Shown here: piece after piece, positions 1-8,719 of the stretch
Layout of the letters: each line of letters begins with the position of its first letter
Numbering within the stretch: the stretch's first letter is position 1
Source of the DNA: Sphingomonas sp. NBWT7
Lineage (GTDB): Bacteria; Pseudomonadota; Alphaproteobacteria; Sphingomonadales; Sphingomonadaceae
Assembly (NCBI RefSeq): GCF_014217605.1
Contig: NZ_CP043639.1
Coordinates: 2,317,501 to 2,381,500, forward strand
Direction: 5' to 3'
Length of the DNA: 64,000 nt
Translations under genes and position numbers: made by a program
The notes under the pieces: generated by a model
Told to the model about the DNA's origin: nothing
Databases searched by the model: none
Seen by the model: the letters and a program-made list of their open reading frames with translations, nothing else

Positions 1-758
1 TCGCGGAAGAGGATGCTCCATCCATTGGCCCAGGCGATCCGCTGCGCGACGAAGCTCCGCCAAATGTCGGTCATTCGGAAGCTGCAATAGGCCGGCAGGT
101 ACAGCAGTGGGAACGCTTCACGATAGAAGGCGGTATTCTGGCTGTTGAACGGACACCAGGAACCCTTGCCCAAAGCAACACGCTCGCGCCGCGCAAAGTC
201 GAACGGCAGCGGCAGGACCAGCCGGTAGATTGCGTCCACGTCAGGGTTTGCGTCCGCCAAGCCTTGCTGGATCGGGATACGCACGCCGCGCGGGGCCGAG
301 CGCTCAGGAAGTGCGTCGTGGATCGCGTCGAGCGGGAGACCCCGCGGCCAGATCAGGCGATCGTCGAAGTAGCGATAGACGTTCACCCAGCCGCCTTCAT
401 CGACTGCAGCGATCTCCGCTTCGACCGGCAACGGCCGATAGAATTCGGGCGACGGATGATTGTCGTCGTCGGTTTCGAGGATCAGTTCGGCACCATCGCG
501 GATCGCCTCCAGGTAACCGATATTCTTGCGTGCATAATGGCGCGTCGGGCAGAGCGCAGGAAGGCGCAGGCCGAGGGCAAGCTGATCGCTCACGGACAGG
601 AACTTGCACCCGTCCAGTTCGAACGTGTCCGGGCTCTTAGTATCGCCAATCACGTAGAAGCTGGTGCCGCTTTCCATGCAGTCGCTGGCGATTGCGCGCA
701 TGACTGCGTTCGGAGGTGCAATGGAGGTCAACACCACGGCTGTTTTCTGGGAGTTCAT
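1..758 (-). CDS. STELLO-like (DUF288) glycosyltransferase, C-terminus beyond window
   Basis: The reading frame starts at the ATG whose complement ends at 758 and runs off the left edge, so about 252 N-terminal residues are visible. The protein begins MNSQKTAVVLTSI and contains RKNIGYLEAI followed by ETDDDN and, later, NSQNTAFY. This matches, from memory, the STELLO/DUF288 family, whose members act in glycosylation or cell-wall assembly; the DDD run would be the metal- and sugar-nucleotide-binding acidic motif. No signal peptide is seen, so it is probably cytosolic or membrane-associated. It lies 72 bases downstream of a GT14-type glycosyltransferase on the same strand, which suggests one polysaccharide operon. 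The acceptor and sugar donor cannot be told from sequence. Confidence 0.75.
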   Translation of the reverse strand, partial: MNSQKTAVVLTSIAPPNAVMRAIASDCMESGTSFYVIGDTKSPDTFELDGCKFLSVSDQLALGLRLPALCPTRHYARKNIGYLEAIRDGAELILETDDDNHPSPEFYRPLPVEAEIAAVDEGGWVNVYRYFDDRLIWPRGLPLDAIHDALPERSAPRGVRIPIQQGLADANPDVDAIYRLVLPLPFDFARRERVALGKGSWCPFNSQNTAFYREAFPLLYLPAYCSFRMTDIWRSFVAQRIAWANGWSILFR

Positions 759-830
759 GGGAAAATTAACCTCGGCAGGATGGTGAAAGCTGATCGTGGT
801 ACCGGCTGAATGTGCGGCCTGCCGGCTGGA

Positions 831-1817
831 CTAGTCGGCTGATTGTTCCGTTACATGTTCGCGAACGACGCGGTCGCTACTGGATGCATGCTGATCGAGC
901 GCATCGAGCAACGCCGTCGAATGCGCGCTGTTGACCTTGCGCACGAAGAACCGGCCAGACGCCAGCACTTCGTCGAGATCGTCGATCGTGTACCACTTGC
1001 TCAGCGATTGGTGGATCAGGTGCAAGTTCGCGGTTTTCCACGTTCCCCGGCCAGTGAAGGGGATCTCGCCCGTCGCCGACGCTGCAAAAGGCGAATTGCC
1101 GATCACGGTCTGGAAGATCTGCTCGTCCGCAGCGAAGCTTGCGCGATACTTGGCGACTAGCGCGGGATCGCCATCGATGGCACGCACGGCATAGGTCGCC
1201 GCCTCCGGCGCAAGCGCCCACCACTGGCTGCCATGGTAAGGCGTCTGCGGCAGTGTCCAGCGGAAGGGCAGCTGTCCGATTGTCAGCTCGTGGACTTTGC
1301 GCAGGACCTTTTCGGCGAGAAGCGCCGGCTTGAACCGGCTCGTCAGGCGCCAGGGCAGGATCGCGTCGCGGCAATAGCGATGCGAGACAAGCGTCTGGTG
1401 ATGATCCGACTGGCGCACGTCGATATAGGTGATGTAGTTCTGCCCGCTATCCGCGGCGAACAACCGCTCGAGCTCGGCAATTGGCCTGATCGGGTAGCAC
1501 GAGCCCGACAGCAGGACGAGCTTGCGATAGATCTCACCGCTCGCGAGGGCCGCTCGCATCAGGGACAAAGTCGCTTCGATCTGAGTGTACCCGGCCCAGT
1601 AGACCGGAAACCGGGGCTCGACGAAGGTCGCCTGGATCGACTTCCACCTATCGTCGAGCGGCACCTTGGCATCCAAGTGGATAAAGACGCGATGCGGCTG
1701 CAGGCGCTCGACCAGCCGCTGGACGTGGGCGGGGTCCTGGTGCGCGATGACCAGAAAGGCAATTCGGTGATTAGTTTCGTATCGCGTGTCAGTAGCTTCG
1801 GCCTCAATGCCCATCAT
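831..1817 (-). CDS. GT14-type (core-2/I-branching) glycosyltransferase
   Basis: About 328 residues. Near the N-terminus IAFLVIAHQDP is followed by HLDAK, then by VYWAGYTQIEATL and LLSGSCYPI. This order is typical of the core-2/I-branching beta-1,6-N-acetylglucosaminyltransferase family (GT14), which in bacteria usually builds capsule, exopolysaccharide or LPS side chains. The frame is open a little further upstream to a TTG, but the adjacent ATG-ATG pair preceded by GGGGA is the better start. There is no signal peptide or membrane segment, so the enzyme is likely cytosolic. The next gene downstream is the STELLO-like glycosyltransferase, and GDP-mannose dehydratase lies upstream, consistent with surface-glycan synthesis. 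The transferred sugar is not known. Confidence 0.8.
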   Translation of the reverse strand: MMGIEAEATDTRYETNHRIAFLVIAHQDPAHVQRLVERLQPHRVFIHLDAKVPLDDRWKSIQATFVEPRFPVYWAGYTQIEATLSLMRAALASGEIYRKLVLLSGSCYPIRPIAELERLFAADSGQNYITYIDVRQSDHHQTLVSHRYCRDAILPWRLTSRFKPALLAEKVLRKVHELTIGQLPFRWTLPQTPYHGSQWWALAPEAATYAVRAIDGDPALVAKYRASFAADEQIFQTVIGNSPFAASATGEIPFTGRGTWKTANLHLIHQSLSKWYTIDDLDEVLASGRFFVRKVNSAHSTALLDALDQHASSSDRVVREHVTEQSAD

Positions 1818-2215
1818 GATTCCCCGCGATCGCAACCGCTTCCTGCCGAAGTCGCGGTATGCCGCAAACGCACTTTCGCCTGTATCCTGATCCGGCTAGC
1901 ACATCAACGGGCACGGAAGCACCTTATGGTCAAACCAGTCGGATGAGACTTAAATTGCTTAGATGGGACAAAGATCAAATAGTTTCAAAGCATCCTACAA
2001 AGTGGATATAGCAGGACATTCAGTGAGCCTATTTACCTTATCAATAAACATGCAACATTTTGTATCTCCAATTGAAATCAAAGTATTTAATTAGATACTT
2101 GATAAATATTATATATACATTGTTTTGCCAAGTATAATTCATGGCATATGTGCAACACTCCTAATAGCTATCGTATAACGACGAAACAAAATTCATATGT
2201 TTACTGTCGAGCGTT
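1818..2215. other. Gene-free, AT-rich stretch
   Basis: No credible gene is seen between the GT14 gene and the IS481 remnant. From about 1,960 to 2,215 the DNA is strikingly AT-rich for this genome, with runs such as TAAATATTATATATAC. A 6-base inverted repeat, AAGTAT at 2081-2086 and ATACTT at 2095-2100, encloses an AT-only core. The stretch could be an imported segment, a promoter region for the glycosyltransferases, or flanking debris of the insertion sequence. Confidence 0.6.
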
Positions 2216-3178
2216 CTAGTTGTTTGGTCCCCGCGATTGGCAGTGTCGGTTGGCGGTAAACAGTTGAGACAGTGCAGCCCATGCTTTGCAGGTGAGCTCG
2301 TATGGTATGAGGCCCCGTGGCGCGTTGAGCCGACGGGCGTAGTCTTAGGCACCGATGAAGTTGGTAAGATACATCTCGAGCTGCCGGTGCGTGTTCTGAT
2401 GGTAGCGCTTCACGGTGGCTTCCTTGATGGTCGGTTCATGCGTTCGACCTGCCCGTTAGTCCAAGGATGTTTGATCTTGGTGCGGCAGTGCTCGATGTCG
2501 TTTTCCTCGCAAAGCAGGTCGAACATGCGCGTTACGTAACGGGCGGTACGGCCATCGGCGTAGCGGGCGGGAAGGTGAGCTGGATGCCGCTATCGGTCGG
2601 CACGGTGTGAATTTTGTAGGGCACCGCCCCGATTAACGCTTCGAGGAAGGCTGACGCTTTCACCCGATTGGCGGACTTTACGAGTTGCACGAATACGACC
2701 GTGCTCGTGCGATCGATGCCGACATCAAGTCAAAGCCTCCCCTCGGCGGTCCTAACCTTACCGATCTCGATATAGAAGTAGCCTATCGATAAGGGCTTGA
2801 ACTTGCGCTTCGTTAGTTTATCGCCCTCAACGTTGGGCAACCTACTGATGCCGCTGCGCTGGAAAAACAATGCAGAGACGAGCGCGTCAGGTGCGGGATC
2901 GCTACCTAGAGCGCAGAGAGACAGTCGTCCAGTGGTAGCAGCGTGTGTCGCCGGAACGCAACCACCGCCGCTTCCTCCTCGACCGACAGCGAGGTTGATC
3001 TTGGGTCGTCCGGACCCCGAGGGCAGATCGGCGCATGAGGTGCGTTTCTTCCACTTGACGCCCGTTTCAAGGTTGACGCCCTCGCGGTTGGCCAACGCCC
3101 TCAGGATTTCGCCGTTATGCCATATTGTTCGACGGACGACCTCTGCCGTTCGGGCGATCCCATGTAGAACCTCCCCAT
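2216..3178 (-). pseudogene. Decayed IS481-family transposase
   Basis: Conceptual translation on the minus strand recovers the landmarks of an IS481-type DDE transposase only when several frames are stitched. In order they are GEVLHGIARTAEVVRR, VKWKKRT..DLPSG, GISRLPNVEGDK, KFKPLSIGYFYIEI, GIDRTS, VPYKIHTVPTDSGIQL, KHPWTNGQVERMNR and IKEATVKRYH. Lesions include a lost in-frame start (the ATG lies one base out of frame), a frameshift and in-frame TAG around 2,920-2,990, another in-frame stop near 2,540, a frameshift near 2,430, and a TAA soon after. The element therefore cannot make transposase. Terminal inverted repeats were not identified. It is probably an old insertion between surface-glycan genes. 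Confidence 0.8.
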
Positions 3179-3331
3179 CATGTCTCCTTCCACTTAGCTG
3201 TGGATGATGCACCACCAATCACCGGACGCAGCTCAGACGACATCAACGCCACGCTTAGTAATATCACCCCCTATCGCTCCGCCAAACCATCTCAAGTTGC
3301 CCTGCGACGGAGATCCGCACGACCATGACTT

Positions 3332-4453
3332 TCAATTCTCAACTGATACCGGCAGCTCGTAGCCGTGCAGCTTGAGGAGGGCGTAACGCTTTGCCGTCTT
3401 CAAATCTTCGAGCACCATCTCCTTGCACATATCCTGCACACTGATCTCCGGCATCCAGCCAAGCCTTTCCTTGGCGCGAATGGGATCGCCAAGCAGGGTA
3501 TCAACCTCTGCGGGACGGAAGTAACGCGGGTCGATCCGCACGATCACGTCGCCGACATGTACCGAAGGTGCATCGTCACCTTCGACACTCACGACGACCC
3601 CGACCTCTTCCACACCACTACCTTCAAAGCGCAAAGCCACGCCAAGGTTCTTCGCGGACCAGGTGATGAACTCCCGTACGGAATATTGTACACCGGTGGC
3701 AATGACAAAGTCTTCGGCTTGATCCTGCTGAAGCATCATCCATTGCATACGGACATAGTCTTTCGCGTGCCCCCAGTCGCGCAAACTATCGATATTGCCC
3801 ATGAACAAGCACGATTCGAGACCCTGGGCGATATTAGCCAGTCCACGAGTGATCTTGCGAGTCACGAAGGTTTCGCCACGACGCGGACTCTCGTGGTTGA
3901 ACAATATTCCGTTGCACGCATACATACCGTATGATTCACGATAATTCACCGTAATCCAGTAGCCATAAAGTTTTGCAACCGCGTACGGGCTGCGAGGATA
4001 GAAGGGAGTCGTTTCTTTCTGCGGCGTCTCTTGAACAAGCCCGTAGAGCTCGGATGTAGACGCCTGATAGAACCTAGTCTTCTTCTCGAGCCCGAGGAAT
4101 CGAATTGCTTCCAACAATCGGAGCGTACCGATGCCGTCGACATCGGCCGTATATTCAGGAGACTCAAAGCTTACAGCCACGTGGCTCTGAGCGCCGAGGT
4201 TATAAACCTCATCTGGCTGAACCTCTTGGATGATACGCGTAAGGTTCGATGTGTCTGAGAGATCTCCATAGTGCAGCTTAAGCTTCGGCTGATCAGAATG
4301 CGGGTCTTGGTAGATGTGGTCGATGCGCTGCGTGTTGAACAGCGAGGCACGGCGCTTGATGCCATGCACTTCATATCCTTTCTCGAGCAGGAACTCCGCG
4401 AGGTACGATCCATCCTGACCGGTGACGCCGGTAATAAGCGCTACTTTCCGCAC
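3332..4453 (-). CDS. gmd: GDP-mannose 4,6-dehydratase
   Basis: This 373-residue enzyme converts GDP-D-mannose to GDP-4-keto-6-deoxy-D-mannose, the precursor of GDP-fucose, GDP-rhamnose and GDP-perosamine. The N-terminus [19 protein letters not shown] carries the Rossmann TGxxGxxG motif. [16 protein letters not shown], the catalytic [10 protein letters not shown] (YxxxK) and [17 protein letters not shown] are hallmarks of the GMD branch of short-chain dehydrogenases. A GTG start is chosen because it gives the usual RKVALITG beginning and has a strong purine stretch (GGGGGGAAG) seven bases upstream. No GDP-fucose synthase or GDP-perosamine synthase partner is in view; it may lie outside the window. 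Cytosolic. Confidence 0.96.
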   Translation of the reverse strand: MRKVALITGVTGQDGSYLAEFLLEKGYEVHGIKRRASLFNTQRIDHIYQDPHSDQPKLKLHYGDLSDTSNLTRIIQEVQPDEVYNLGAQSHVAVSFESPEYTADVDGIGTLRLLEAIRFLGLEKKTRFYQASTSELYGLVQETPQKETTPFYPRSPYAVAKLYGYWITVNYRESYGMYACNGILFNHESPRRGETFVTRKITRGLANIAQGLESCLFMGNIDSLRDWGHAKDYVRMQWMMLQQDQAEDFVIATGVQYSVREFITWSAKNLGVALRFEGSGVEEVGVVVSVEGDDAPSVHVGDVIVRIDPRYFRPAEVDTLLGDPIRAKERLGWMPEISVQDMCKEMVLEDLKTAKRYALLKLHGYELPVSVEN

Positions 4454-5056
4454 GATTAAACTTCCCCCCGAAAGCACGCCGCCAGTCTACCAGGGGCGCG
4501 TTCAATGCCAGGGGACCCTCATAGAGCAAAAATGCTGCGATGCAGCCTATATTCGCTCCCAGAGTTCATTTCATAGATCGCTATTCTGGCGGGACGCCTG
4601 GAGAGGGTACGCATGGCGATGAGTAACCATGCGGTAGCGCTGTCGATGGTTGCCTCTAAGTCGCGTACCAGTCACCTGCATCGGGTGGTTCAGGCGAAGA
4701 AATCGTTCGATGCCCCATCTTATGGGCAGAAGGACGAAGTCTGTGACGCCGGCGATCGCTGAGCAATTTCGATGGCCGATGACTCAGAAGGTTCGATGGC
4801 TCGCATCATTTGTTGGCCGCGATAGACGCAATCAGCCAGGATGTAAGTCACAGGAGAGAAGCGCAGCAAAGCGATATGAACAAGAATGTTGGTTCGCTTC
4901 TCCGTACCATTTTTTTGCGGGCAAGTTGGTCTAGCGGCAGTAACGAGCGATCTATGTTCCGTCGATCCGCGATTCTACCGACTTGAGTGAATAGCGGTAG
5001 CCTACAGCTAGACGCCGCCACAAATACGAAATATTATTCATTTACCTAGCAAAGAC
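4454..5056. other. Intergenic stretch, nothing recognised
   Basis: About 600 bases separate the gmd start from the end of the broken S1/P1 nuclease gene. Several small open frames exist, but none has a recognisable motif, a convincing ribosome-binding site or conserved neighbours. The promoter of gmd should lie in the part nearest 4,454. I see no tRNA, repeat or insertion sequence here. Confidence 0.5.
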
Positions 5057-5818
5057 CTAATTCAGATAAGCCGAAATACGGATGCCCGCCCGTTTTAGGC
5101 GCCCTTCGAGCGCGTCATGATACTGATAACCGTATCCCCAGCTCAGCTTTAGGTCTGCGGGGTAGATTGTCTCGCGAAATTCGATGCTCTCGGTCATTCA
5201 GGTGGTCGGACGTACGGCGCTCCACGCAACGATGTCGTGAGGCGTTATCGTACGCGAGAGAAAGCGGGCGTATTCGCTGTACGATAGCTTCTCGTTGTCA
5301 ATCAGCCCTGAATCCCACAGCGCGTGTAAATTGGTGGGACGGTTGAAGAACGAGACTGGCGTCTCATTGCCACCCCGGTCGTTTCTGCGGCCGACGTGAA
5401 GCGGTTGGCGCAGGTCACCGTTGATGTGGACAATGAACCGCAAGGCAATTCGCCGGTCCTCGATAGGTGCCTTGGGATCCCGAAGTGTCGCGGTAAACTT
5501 CGTGAGCGCGGTTATCGCGTCACCCTCCGGCGGCGCCATGCTCGGCTTATACGCAGTGCCCGAGGCGACGGTAACGTAATGCCACGGGCTGGCTGCCTTC
5601 TGCCAGAACGGGTCCGGGTTCGACTTATGCTCGTCGGGGTAGGTCGAGGCTTCGGCAAGTGTCTCATTGCCGATGAGCAGCGCAATATTCGCCCGTGCAA
5701 GGCCACTGAGGTTCTCGTCGGCGATGGCGCCGGTGATGCGGTGGCCGTTTGGGCCCCAGGCGAGCGCGGGGGTTGCGGCAAAGATAGCGGCAACAGTTAG
5801 AAGTGAGCGGATCAGCAT
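5057..5818 (-). pseudogene. S1/P1-type nuclease interrupted by in-frame TGA
   Basis: The frame encodes a secreted zinc-dependent single-strand nuclease. The signal peptide MLIRSLLTVAAIFAATPALA is followed directly by WGPNGHR, whose Trp1 and His are zinc ligands in this family. YPDE, PWHY, HINGDLRQPLH and HALWDSGLI supply the remaining Asp and His ligands, so the active site is complete. Translation stops at TGA (5198-5200), yet the same frame continues with TESIEFRETIYP and WGYGYQYHDALEGRL up to a TAG at 5057, which is the normal family C-terminus. The TGA probably replaced a TGG Trp codon. The 206-residue truncated product lacks the last 47 residues and may be unstable. Readthrough cannot be excluded. 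Confidence 0.82.
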
Positions 5819-5856
5819 GCCGGGCCAGTAGCCCGGCAAAGCTGAACCGGAAGCAG

Positions 5857-6054
5857 CTATGTGACGCCAGGCTGCGATAACGTTGCGGCGGCCTCCGCTA
5901 ACAGCCGCGCCTGATCAATCGCGGCGGCAACGCTAGTCACGCGCTGCGAAACAGAGGCTTGCTCCTGCAGTACCGCGACAGCGCTCGCGTCCTCGAGCAG
6001 CGCTCCGACCCGCGCCAGCAGCAGTTCGACCAGATCCTCGTCGTTGGTGTCCAT
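5857..6054 (-). CDS. Small acidic protein of unknown function
   Basis: A 65-residue frame, rich in Ala, Leu, Asp and Glu (MDTNDEDLVELLLARVGALLED...), is predicted to be mostly helical and possibly coiled-coil. It lies just downstream of the XRE regulator gene on the same strand, with a 50-base gap. There is no clear Shine-Dalgarno sequence before the ATG, and no family is recognised. It may be a partner of the regulator or a remnant of the mobile element. Coding status rests only on the frame and amino-acid composition. Confidence 0.4.
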   Translation of the reverse strand: MDTNDEDLVELLLARVGALLEDASAVAVLQEQASVSQRVTSVAAAIDQARLLAEAAATLSQPGVT

Positions 6055-6104
6055 AGTGACACGATGCCGAGATCAGCGCTGAAGTCGACCCGCAGCTTTC
6101 AGTG

Positions 6105-6308
6105 TCAGGCGAGAAGCTCGCTGGCAGTAACCTCGAGTGGAACAGCGAGCTTCTCGACCACCGTTATCGTCGGGTTGCGCTTTGCCCGTTCGATGTCGCT
6201 GACATAGGTGCGATGGATGCCGGCACGGTCGGCGTAATCCTCCTGGCTCCAGCCCTTGGCCTCGCGCAGGCGGCGGACGTTGAGGGCAAGGCGGCTGCGG
6301 ATTTCCAC
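6105..6308 (-). CDS. XRE-family helix-turn-helix regulator
   Basis: This 67-residue protein is a single Cro/CI-type helix-turn-helix domain. LALNVRRLREAKGWSQEDYA gives helix 1 and the start of helix 2; DRAGIHRTYVSDIERAKRNP gives the recognition helix; TVVEKLAVPLEVTASELL closes the fold. It starts at GTG. The size and fold match phage repressors and the controller (C) proteins of restriction-modification systems. It is transcribed divergently from the PD-(D/E)xK-like gene at 6,432, so the 123-base gap between them is the likely operator and may be its own target. Confidence 0.85.
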   Translation of the reverse strand: MEIRSRLALNVRRLREAKGWSQEDYADRAGIHRTYVSDIERAKRNPTITVVEKLAVPLEVTASELLA

Positions 6309-6431
6309 AACCCGCCAAAGACGCCCCTGTATCTCATCGATCTACAGACGATCGGTGACATTCGAGTTGACTGTCAGCCGAAGCAGAGCATGTGTCGCCT
6401 CCTGAGACTCATCGTCGACAGGAGGGATGAC
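6309..6431. promoter_or_regulatory. Divergent promoter region, XRE gene and nuclease-like gene
   Basis: The 123-base gap lies between two genes read in opposite directions, so promoters for both should be here. A good Shine-Dalgarno sequence (GGAGGG at 6421-6426) sits just before the ATG at 6432. I could not assign -35 and -10 boxes or an operator with confidence. Confidence 0.45.
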
Positions 6432-7034
6432 ATGGACGTGACGCAAGCAAAGCAACTGGTGGTACGCGCCTGGCCGCAGATCGTAGCGGAGACACGCGAA
6501 CAGCTTGGTGGCGAGCTGCACTATCAGGCGGTTGCCTATCACTGCCTGCGCCAGGCGGGCGTTCCCGCCCGGCAAATGGGCATGAACGTCAAACAGTGGA
6601 TCGATGCGCCAATATCCTCGCTGTTCCAGGCGTGGGACCAGAAGAAGAAAGAGGCATTTCGCGGTGGCTTCGAGCCGGTGCCCGATATCGTGCTCTTCAA
6701 GCCCGAGGTCGCGGGGAACTGGCAGCGCCGTAACGCGGAAGCGACCATCGCCAACATGCTGATGGCCATCGAGGTCAAAGCATCGGAACGCGCCAATGGT
6801 CGCTTGTCAGTTGCCGAAATCAACCGCGACATCGCCAAGCTCGCCGCTCACCGCCAGGAGATCGAGCATCGCGGCCATGCGATGACGCCGGTGATGATGG
6901 TCATCGATGTCGCGAGCGACGCACGTGAGCGAATGCGGGATCAGGATGTCGCCTATTGCGCTGCCCAAGCGGCCGAGCAGCAGGTTGGCTGGATGTATGT
7001 CTCGCCTGACGCGGATGCCTGCGTAATCAACTGA
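6432..7034 (+). CDS. Unknown protein with PD-(D/E)xK-like motif
   Basis: A 200-residue protein with no family I can name. The pattern PDIVLF (Asp85), then IEVKASE (Glu114, Lys116), with an early Glu28 in GGELHYQ and a later MMVIDVA strand, resembles the D...ExK core of PD-(D/E)xK nucleases. The start is well supported by GGAGGG five bases upstream. It is divergent from an XRE regulator and precedes a ParB-methyltransferase fusion by about 180 bases on the same strand. That arrangement resembles a controller-nuclease-methyltransferase set, but the enzymatic role is inference from a short motif. Confidence 0.6.
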   Translation: MDVTQAKQLVVRAWPQIVAETREQLGGELHYQAVAYHCLRQAGVPARQMGMNVKQWIDAPISSLFQAWDQKKKEAFRGGFEPVPDIVLFKPEVAGNWQRRNAEATIANMLMAIEVKASERANGRLSVAEINRDIAKLAAHRQEIEHRGHAMTPVMMVIDVASDARERMRDQDVAYCAAQAAEQQVGWMYVSPDADACVIN

Positions 7035-7216
7035 CTACTATTGACACCCCAAACGGACGCTCCACGATAGGAGGCGTCTGTTGATCAGATCACCACGCCA
7101 AGGAGGGCAGGTGTTGCTCGGTTGTCGAGCAGCCTGTCCGCGTGCGTGGTCCGGCTGTTCGTCATTCTCACGGCAACACCTGCGCTGGCGTCGGTGTTCA
7201 CTATGGGAGAATGACG

Positions 7217-8680
7217 ATGACGGATCTGGAGAATGCGACGCCGGCAAAGCGCGGCGGCAAGCGGCAGACAGGCATGCTCGGGGACACGTTGAAGGAGGCG
7301 TTCGCCGACACGTCGCGTGCCCGCGCGGCGCGTGAGAAGCGGGTCGGCACCCACGAGCGGCGGGCCGAGATTGTGACACGCCGCAACGACCTCGTGCCCG
7401 AGCTCGTCATCGTCATGCGTCCGGTCACCGAGCTCATCGCGCCGACCCGTCGCACGCGCAAATACGATCCGGGCGACGTGATGGAGATGGGTAATCATCT
7501 CTCGGCGTTCGGCTTCGTCCAGCCCATCATCATCGGGCGCGATGGCCGCACCATCGTCGATGGTGAGCTGAGGCTCGAGGGCGCGCGCTGGCTCGGGCTC
7601 GAGCAGGTGCCGTGTATCCTCCTTGCCAACCACAGCCGCAGCGAAGAGCGTGCGCTGCGGCTCGCGCTCAACCGGCTTGGGCAGCGCCGCAGCTGGGACA
7701 TGGATGCGCTGCGTCTCGAAATCGAAGAGCTGCTGATCGAGGAGCAGCCCATCGAGCTGCTCGGCTTCGATGCGGTCGAGCTCGACCAGATCATGGTCGA
7801 GGAGAAAGCGGACGATGAGGAGACCGTCGATATCGCCGAGGGGCCAGCTGTCGCTCGTGCAGGTGACCTGTGGATCCTGGGCGACCACCGCCTCCTGTGC
7901 GGCGACGCGCGTGAAGCGGCGAATTACGAGATGCTGATGCCGGGGGAGCAAGCCCAGCTCATCCTCACCGATCCGCCGTACAATATCGCCGTCAGCGACA
8001 TCGTCTCGACGCAGCACGCCGAATTCGCCTTTGCCTCGGGCGAGATGAGCGATGATGAGTTCGCAGCCTTTCTCACCGGCTTTATCACCGCAGCGCAGCC
8101 GGTGGTGGTCAAGGGTGCGGTGGTCTTCGCGTTCATGGACTGGCGGCAGATCGAGCTCCTGCTGCGGGCCGGCCGCGGCGCAGGGCTCGAGCTCCTCAAC
8201 ATCATCACCTGGGTCAAGGCCAATGCCGGCCGCGGCAGCCTCTACCGCTCGCAGCACGAGCTCGTCGCGATGTTCAAGACGCACGGCGAGCACAAGAACC
8301 GAATCCAGCTCGGCAAGCGCGGTCGCAACCGCTCCAACGTCTGGTTCGCGCCGGGTGCTGGTACCGCGGGCAGCGATGCGCGTGCGTTCCTGAAAGAGCA
8401 TCCGACCTCGAAGCCGGTGCAGCTGCTGGTCGACGCAATGCTCGACGTGACCGACCCGGGCGACATCGTCATCGACGCCTTCGGCGGATCCGGGAGCACG
8501 CTCATCGCCGCCGAGCGCACCAAGCGGCGCGCGCGCGTCATCGAATATGAGCCGCGCTATTGCGACCTCATCGTTCGGCGCTGGGAAGCAGCGAGCGGGG
8601 GGACGGCGCTGCTCGCTACTACCAGCAACAGCTTCGCCGACACCGCGCGCGAGCGCGAGCCTGTGCCGGGCAAGCGGTGA
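7217..8680 (+). CDS. ParB-like domain fused to DNA adenine/cytosine-N4 methyltransferase
   Basis: About 487 residues. An N-terminal ParB/sulfiredoxin-like domain (roughly 60-160) carries IIIGRDGRTIVDGELRLEGA and EERALRLALNRL. A C-terminal amino-methyltransferase domain follows, with LTDPPYN (DPPY at 252-255) and a later DAFGGSGSTLIAAE (SAM-binding FGGSG at 422-426). DPPY before FxGxG is the beta-type order. Such fusions are frequent in prophages and mobile islands, where the methylase protects or marks phage DNA. Two ATGs, at 7211 and 7217, are possible; the second has better spacing from GGGAGA. It converges on the terminase gene across a perfect inverted repeat. The recognition site is unknown. 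Confidence 0.92.
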   Translation: MTDLENATPAKRGGKRQTGMLGDTLKEAFADTSRARAAREKRVGTHERRAEIVTRRNDLVPELVIVMRPVTELIAPTRRTRKYDPGDVMEMGNHLSAFGFVQPIIIGRDGRTIVDGELRLEGARWLGLEQVPCILLANHSRSEERALRLALNRLGQRRSWDMDALRLEIEELLIEEQPIELLGFDAVELDQIMVEEKADDEETVDIAEGPAVARAGDLWILGDHRLLCGDAREAANYEMLMPGEQAQLILTDPPYNIAVSDIVSTQHAEFAFASGEMSDDEFAAFLTGFITAAQPVVVKGAVVFAFMDWRQIELLLRAGRGAGLELLNIITWVKANAGRGSLYRSQHELVAMFKTHGEHKNRIQLGKRGRNRSNVWFAPGAGTAGSDARAFLKEHPTSKPVQLLVDAMLDVTDPGDIVIDAFGGSGSTLIAAERTKRRARVIEYEPRYCDLIVRRWEAASGGTALLATTSNSFADTAREREPVPGKR

Positions 8681-8692
8681 GCGTTAAACAGC

Positions 8693-8719
8693 AGAAGCAG
8701 GGCTAATAGCCCTGCTTCT
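8693..8719. terminator. Perfect 13-bp inverted repeat between convergent genes
   Basis: AGAAGCAGGGCTA (8693-8705), one base, then TAGCCCTGCTTCT (8707-8719) forms a perfect hairpin in the 22-base gap and over the last codons of the terminase gene. Its place between two convergent genes suggests a bidirectional terminator, although there is no long T tract. Confidence 0.6.

Noticed and set aside
843..1160. Plus-strand frames opposite the GT14 gene
   Set aside because: They are shadows; the minus frame carries the full GT14 signature.
4650..4934. Plus-strand frame of 94 codons upstream of gmd
   Set aside because: No recognisable motif and an amino-acid composition unlike a folded protein; no good start site.
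7085..8401. Open frame of 438 codons on the minus strand opposite the methyltransferase
   Set aside because: The plus frame has DPPY and FGGSG motifs in the right order; the minus frame is a shadow.
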